In this document: in pieces, positions 61,536-64,000 of the stretch | Layout: each line of letters begins with the position of its first letter | Position numbering within the stretch: position 1 is the stretch's first letter | Notes under the pieces: generated by a model | Seen by the model: the letters and a program-made list of their open reading frames with translations, nothing else | Databases searched by the model: none | Told to the model about the DNA's origin: nothing | Source of the DNA: Kaistella chaponensis | GTDB taxonomy: Bacteria; Bacteroidota; Bacteroidia; Flavobacteriales; Weeksellaceae | Direction: 5' to 3' | Length of the DNA stretch: 64,000 nt | Assembly (NCBI RefSeq): GCF_900156725.1 | Contig: NZ_FTOI01000001.1 | Coordinates: 1 to 64,000, forward strand | Position numbers and translations under genes: made by a program

Positions 61536-64000
61536 TTGAAGAAGAATAATTTTTTTCAGCATACATTCTTAGTTTTTATATTCCTTTGTTTTTCGTCTGC
61601 AAGTGTATTTGCACAGGTGAAACCACAGGACAGTTCTACGGTTCGGCAAGATTTTTCCCTGCCCAATCCTTTACGTTATGACGCATTTTATGATGTTTCC
61701 AGCGGAATGTATTTTCTCTATCCCAAAATCGGGAATATGGTAGTCGGAAATCCTGTTTCCATGACTTCTGCCGAATATCATCAATATATGCTGAATAATC
61801 AGCTGAAGGAATACTACAATGAAAAATCGGCGACCAATAATTTGGGTTACCGAAAAGATCAATCCGATGCACTCAAAAAAGGATTACTGCCGAGTTTTAA
61901 AATAAAAAATAGGCTCTTCGAAGAAATTTTTGGAGGAAATAAAATTGAAATCATTCCACAAGGATTTGCCTCTTTTGATCTCGGCGGACTCTACCAAAAG
62001 ATCGATAATCCCTTAATTTTACCCCAGAACAGAACCAGTTTCGCCATCGACATCCAACAGAGAATCCAGCTTGGATTAACAGGGAAAGTGGGCGAAAATC
62101 TTCAGCTTAAAGCCAATTATGATACCCAGAGTGGATTTGCATTTGAGAATAGAATGAATCTGGTTTGGCAAGCAAAAGGAACCTGGAAGGATTTACAGTC
62201 CAAAGGTTTAAACGATAAAACTACAGGTGGCGAAGATAAAATCATCAAAAGAATTGAATTTGGAAACGTGAATATGCCACTTTCTACCAGTTTAATTCGG
62301 GGTTCAGAATCATTGTTCGGTTTAAAAACAGAATTTCAACTCGGGAAAACTACTGGAACATTAGTCTTTTCCCAACAACAGGGAGAATCCAGAAACATCG
62401 TCGCACAAGGTGGTGGTGTGATGAATACCTTTAAATTGAATGCGATCGACTATGAAGACAATCAGCATTATTATATCGGGCATTATTTCTTAGATAATTA
62501 TGATACCGCTTTGTTGAATTATCCTCAAATCAATTCAAGAATCAGTATTACCAGAATTGAAGCGTGGGTTTTGGATCAAGGCTCCGGAAATCTTCAGGAT
62601 CAAAAAGGAATTTTAGGAATACGTGATCTAGGAGAAGGGATTTCAGGATTTCCCGATAATTCCCAGAATGCCCTTTATCCTCAAATTGCAGGTTTAGGAA
62701 CCGGAATTAGAGACGTGAATACCGCTTACAACACCATCAACGGGAAATCTTTTCCCAATGCCAACGGAACTCCGGTCACTTATACCGATGGTGAAGAATT
62801 TATTTTTAACAGAAAAGCCAGGAAATTAAATCAAAACGAATTTACCTTTCATCCGCAATTGGGTTATATTTCCCTGAATCAACGGTTGAATGACAACCAG
62901 CTTTTGTCGGTTGCCTATACGTATACTTTGAATGGAGACAGCAAAGTATATAAAGTCGGGGAATTTTCGGAAGAAAGCCCGGTTCTTATCACGAAGATGT
63001 TAAAATCTAATACCAAAACTACGACCACGACTCCAATGTGGGATTTGATGATGAAGAATATTTATTCTTTGAATTCTAATCAAATTAATAATGATGGTTT
63101 CTTACTGAACGTTTTTTTAAGAGATCCAACAAGTGGTAAAGTCAATTATTTACCAAATACCGCGGTTCAGGACACGAATTTGTTGAAATTATTCAACTGG
63201 GATCGGTTGAATATGAATAACGATTTACAGCAAAATGGAAATGTGACCGGAGACGGGATTTTCGATTTTGTACCTGGAATAACGATTAATCCACAGGACG
63301 GAAAAGTAATTTTCACGAAGGCGAAACCTTTTGGCGCTTATCTTCAAAGTGTTTTAGGGAGCAGTGATCCGAAATATGTTTTTAATGATTTATACGATAA
63401 ATTCAAAAATGTAGCTTCCGAAAACCGATTGGCTTTAGCATACACGCTAGAAGGTCGATTTAAAGGTTCGCAAGGAACCGGAATTTCTTTAGGGGCAATC
63501 AATGTTCCTCAAGGTTCGGTAAAAGTTACTGCAAATGGAGTTCAGCTGCAGGAAGGAATCGACTATACGGTAGATTATATGCTCGGAACGGTCAATATCA
63601 TTAATGAAACCGTAAAACAATCTGGTCAAGCAATTAATATTTCCTTAGAAAATCAGCTGACTTTTAATACCCAAAGAAAAAGATTTTTAGGATTAAATCT
63701 AGAAAGAAAGTTCAATGAACATCTAACAATAGGAGGAACGGTGGTGAATTATTCCGAAACTCCTTTAACGCAAAAAGTAAATTTCGGGCAAGAAGCAGTG
63801 AACAACACGATGGCTGGTTTCAATATTTTATATAATAACGAATTGCCTTTCCTGACGAGATTAACCGATAAAATTCCTTTCATCAATACTGAAGCTCCTT
63901 CAAACTTAAGTTTTGCGGCAGAAGGAGCCTATTTAATTCCGGGACAAAATCAAGGAACTGGAGACCAATCTTATATTGATGATTTTGAACAGACGACTTC
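61536..64000 (+). CDS. sprA: SprA, type IX secretion outer-membrane translocon (5' part)
   Basis: Partial: the frame stays open to the window end (821 codons of a protein normally about 2,300-2,400 residues). SprA forms the very large outer-membrane pore of the type IX secretion and gliding system. The start is TTG at 61536, 3 bp after ruvA, with a signal peptide (NFFQHTFLVFIFLCFSSASVFAQ). The family pattern is clear in FYDVSSGMYFLYPKIGNMVVG, IEIIPQGFASFDLGG, LQLKANYDTQSGFAFENRMNLVW and the last visible segment GDQSYIDDFEQT. Its presence agrees with the sorting-domain protein at 51198. Confidence 0.95.
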   Translation, partial: MKKNNFFQHTFLVFIFLCFSSASVFAQVKPQDSSTVRQDFSLPNPLRYDAFYDVSSGMYFLYPKIGNMVVGNPVSMTSAEYHQYMLNNQLKEYYNEKSATNNLGYRKDQSDALKKGLLPSFKIKNRLFEEIFGGNKIEIIPQGFASFDLGGLYQKIDNPLILPQNRTSFAIDIQQRIQLGLTGKVGENLQLKANYDTQSGFAFENRMNLVWQAKGTWKDLQSKGLNDKTTGGEDKIIKRIEFGNVNMPLSTSLIRGSESLFGLKTEFQLGKTTGTLVFSQQQGESRNIVAQGGGVMNTFKLNAIDYEDNQHYYIGHYFLDNYDTALLNYPQINSRISITRIEAWVLDQGSGNLQDQKGILGIRDLGEGISGFPDNSQNALYPQIAGLGTGIRDVNTAYNTINGKSFPNANGTPVTYTDGEEFIFNRKARKLNQNEFTFHPQLGYISLNQRLNDNQLLSVAYTYTLNGDSKVYKVGEFSEESPVLITKMLKSNTKTTTTTPMWDLMMKNIYSLNSNQINNDGFLLNVFLRDPTSGKVNYLPNTAVQDTNLLKLFNWDRLNMNNDLQQNGNVTGDGIFDFVPGITINPQDGKVIFTKAKPFGAYLQSVLGSSDPKYVFNDLYDKFKNVASENRLALAYTLEGRFKGSQGTGISLGAINVPQGSVKVTANGVQLQEGIDYTVDYMLGTVNIINETVKQSGQAINISLENQLTFNTQRKRFLGLNLERKFNEHLTIGGTVVNYSETPLTQKVNFGQEAVNNTMAGFNILYNNELPFLTRLTDKIPFINTEAPSNLSFAAEGAYLIPGQNQGTGDQSYIDDFEQTT

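Overview
This is a 64 kb stretch of chromosome from a member of the Bacteroidota, most likely a Flavobacteriia of the Chryseobacterium/Kaistella group (Weeksellaceae). The evidence is: AT-rich DNA with few Shine-Dalgarno sites; at least ten copies of the Bacteroidota -7 promoter box TAnnTTTG directly upstream of genes; type IX secretion genes and substrates (sprA, a protein with a C-terminal sorting domain); an IPExxxVDY-family protein in a pyruvate kinase operon; and the order maeB-ruvA-sprA, familiar from flavobacteria. No tRNA, 5S/16S/23S rRNA, CRISPR array, integrase or transposase was found. Most of the window is core chromosome.

Layout. 0.2-3.1 kb: secreted M1 metallopeptidase and a small toxin-antitoxin pair whose toxin is frameshifted. 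3.2-5.7 kb: groES-groEL, interrupted by a four-helix-bundle gene that carries an in-frame amber codon and lies between inverted AGC-rich repeats. 5.8-9.7 kb: accessory patch with a single-chain MmeI-like type IIL restriction-modification enzyme, a ten-unit 21-bp minisatellite and an amber-interrupted hypothetical gene. 9.7-13.9 kb: acpP-fabF-rnc-IPExxxVDY-pyk operon. 14.2-17.5 kb: paaE-unknown-paaA-hutG-like operon that lacks the other epoxidase subunits. 17.8-23 kb: clpB, a possible small RNA and an ABC-F ATPase. 23-28 kb: DUF4846 lipoprotein, class II HMG-CoA reductase, small membrane proteins, EamA transporter and phosphatidylserine decarboxylase. 28.2-28.9 kb: dense repeat cluster. 28.9-33.6 kb: sucC, MscS channel, RNase P RNA, PPK2 and DUF1573. 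33.7-41.6 kb: valS, DUF4241, a ribokinase-like kinase, a hydrolase, an ECF sigma operon, a cobalamin adenosyltransferase and thiamine diphosphokinase. 41.8-45.4 kb: speA and speB (arginine to agmatine to putrescine). 45.7-45.9 kb: array of hairpin-forming repeats. 46-55.5 kb: CocE-like hydrolase, AlkB homologue, BON lipoprotein with an SH3 partner, dicarboxylate symporter, T9SS substrate, aquaporin and TonB receptor. 55.8-64 kb: mrp and nifU (Fe-S assembly), N-acetylglucosamine kinase, maeB, ruvA and the 5' part of sprA, which runs off the window.

No complete new multigene system stands out. The unusual signals are between genes: (i) the repeat-flanked four-helix-bundle insert inside the chaperonin operon; (ii) several unrelated families of hairpin-forming or phased repeats (21-bp, about 42-bp, about 148-bp, 8-mer and 7-mer units, and an 18-bp palindrome that also occurs inside a coding region); (iii) three genes broken by a single base, two of them by TAG where CAG would restore a plausible reading; and (iv) the stripped-down phenylacetyl-CoA epoxidase cluster.
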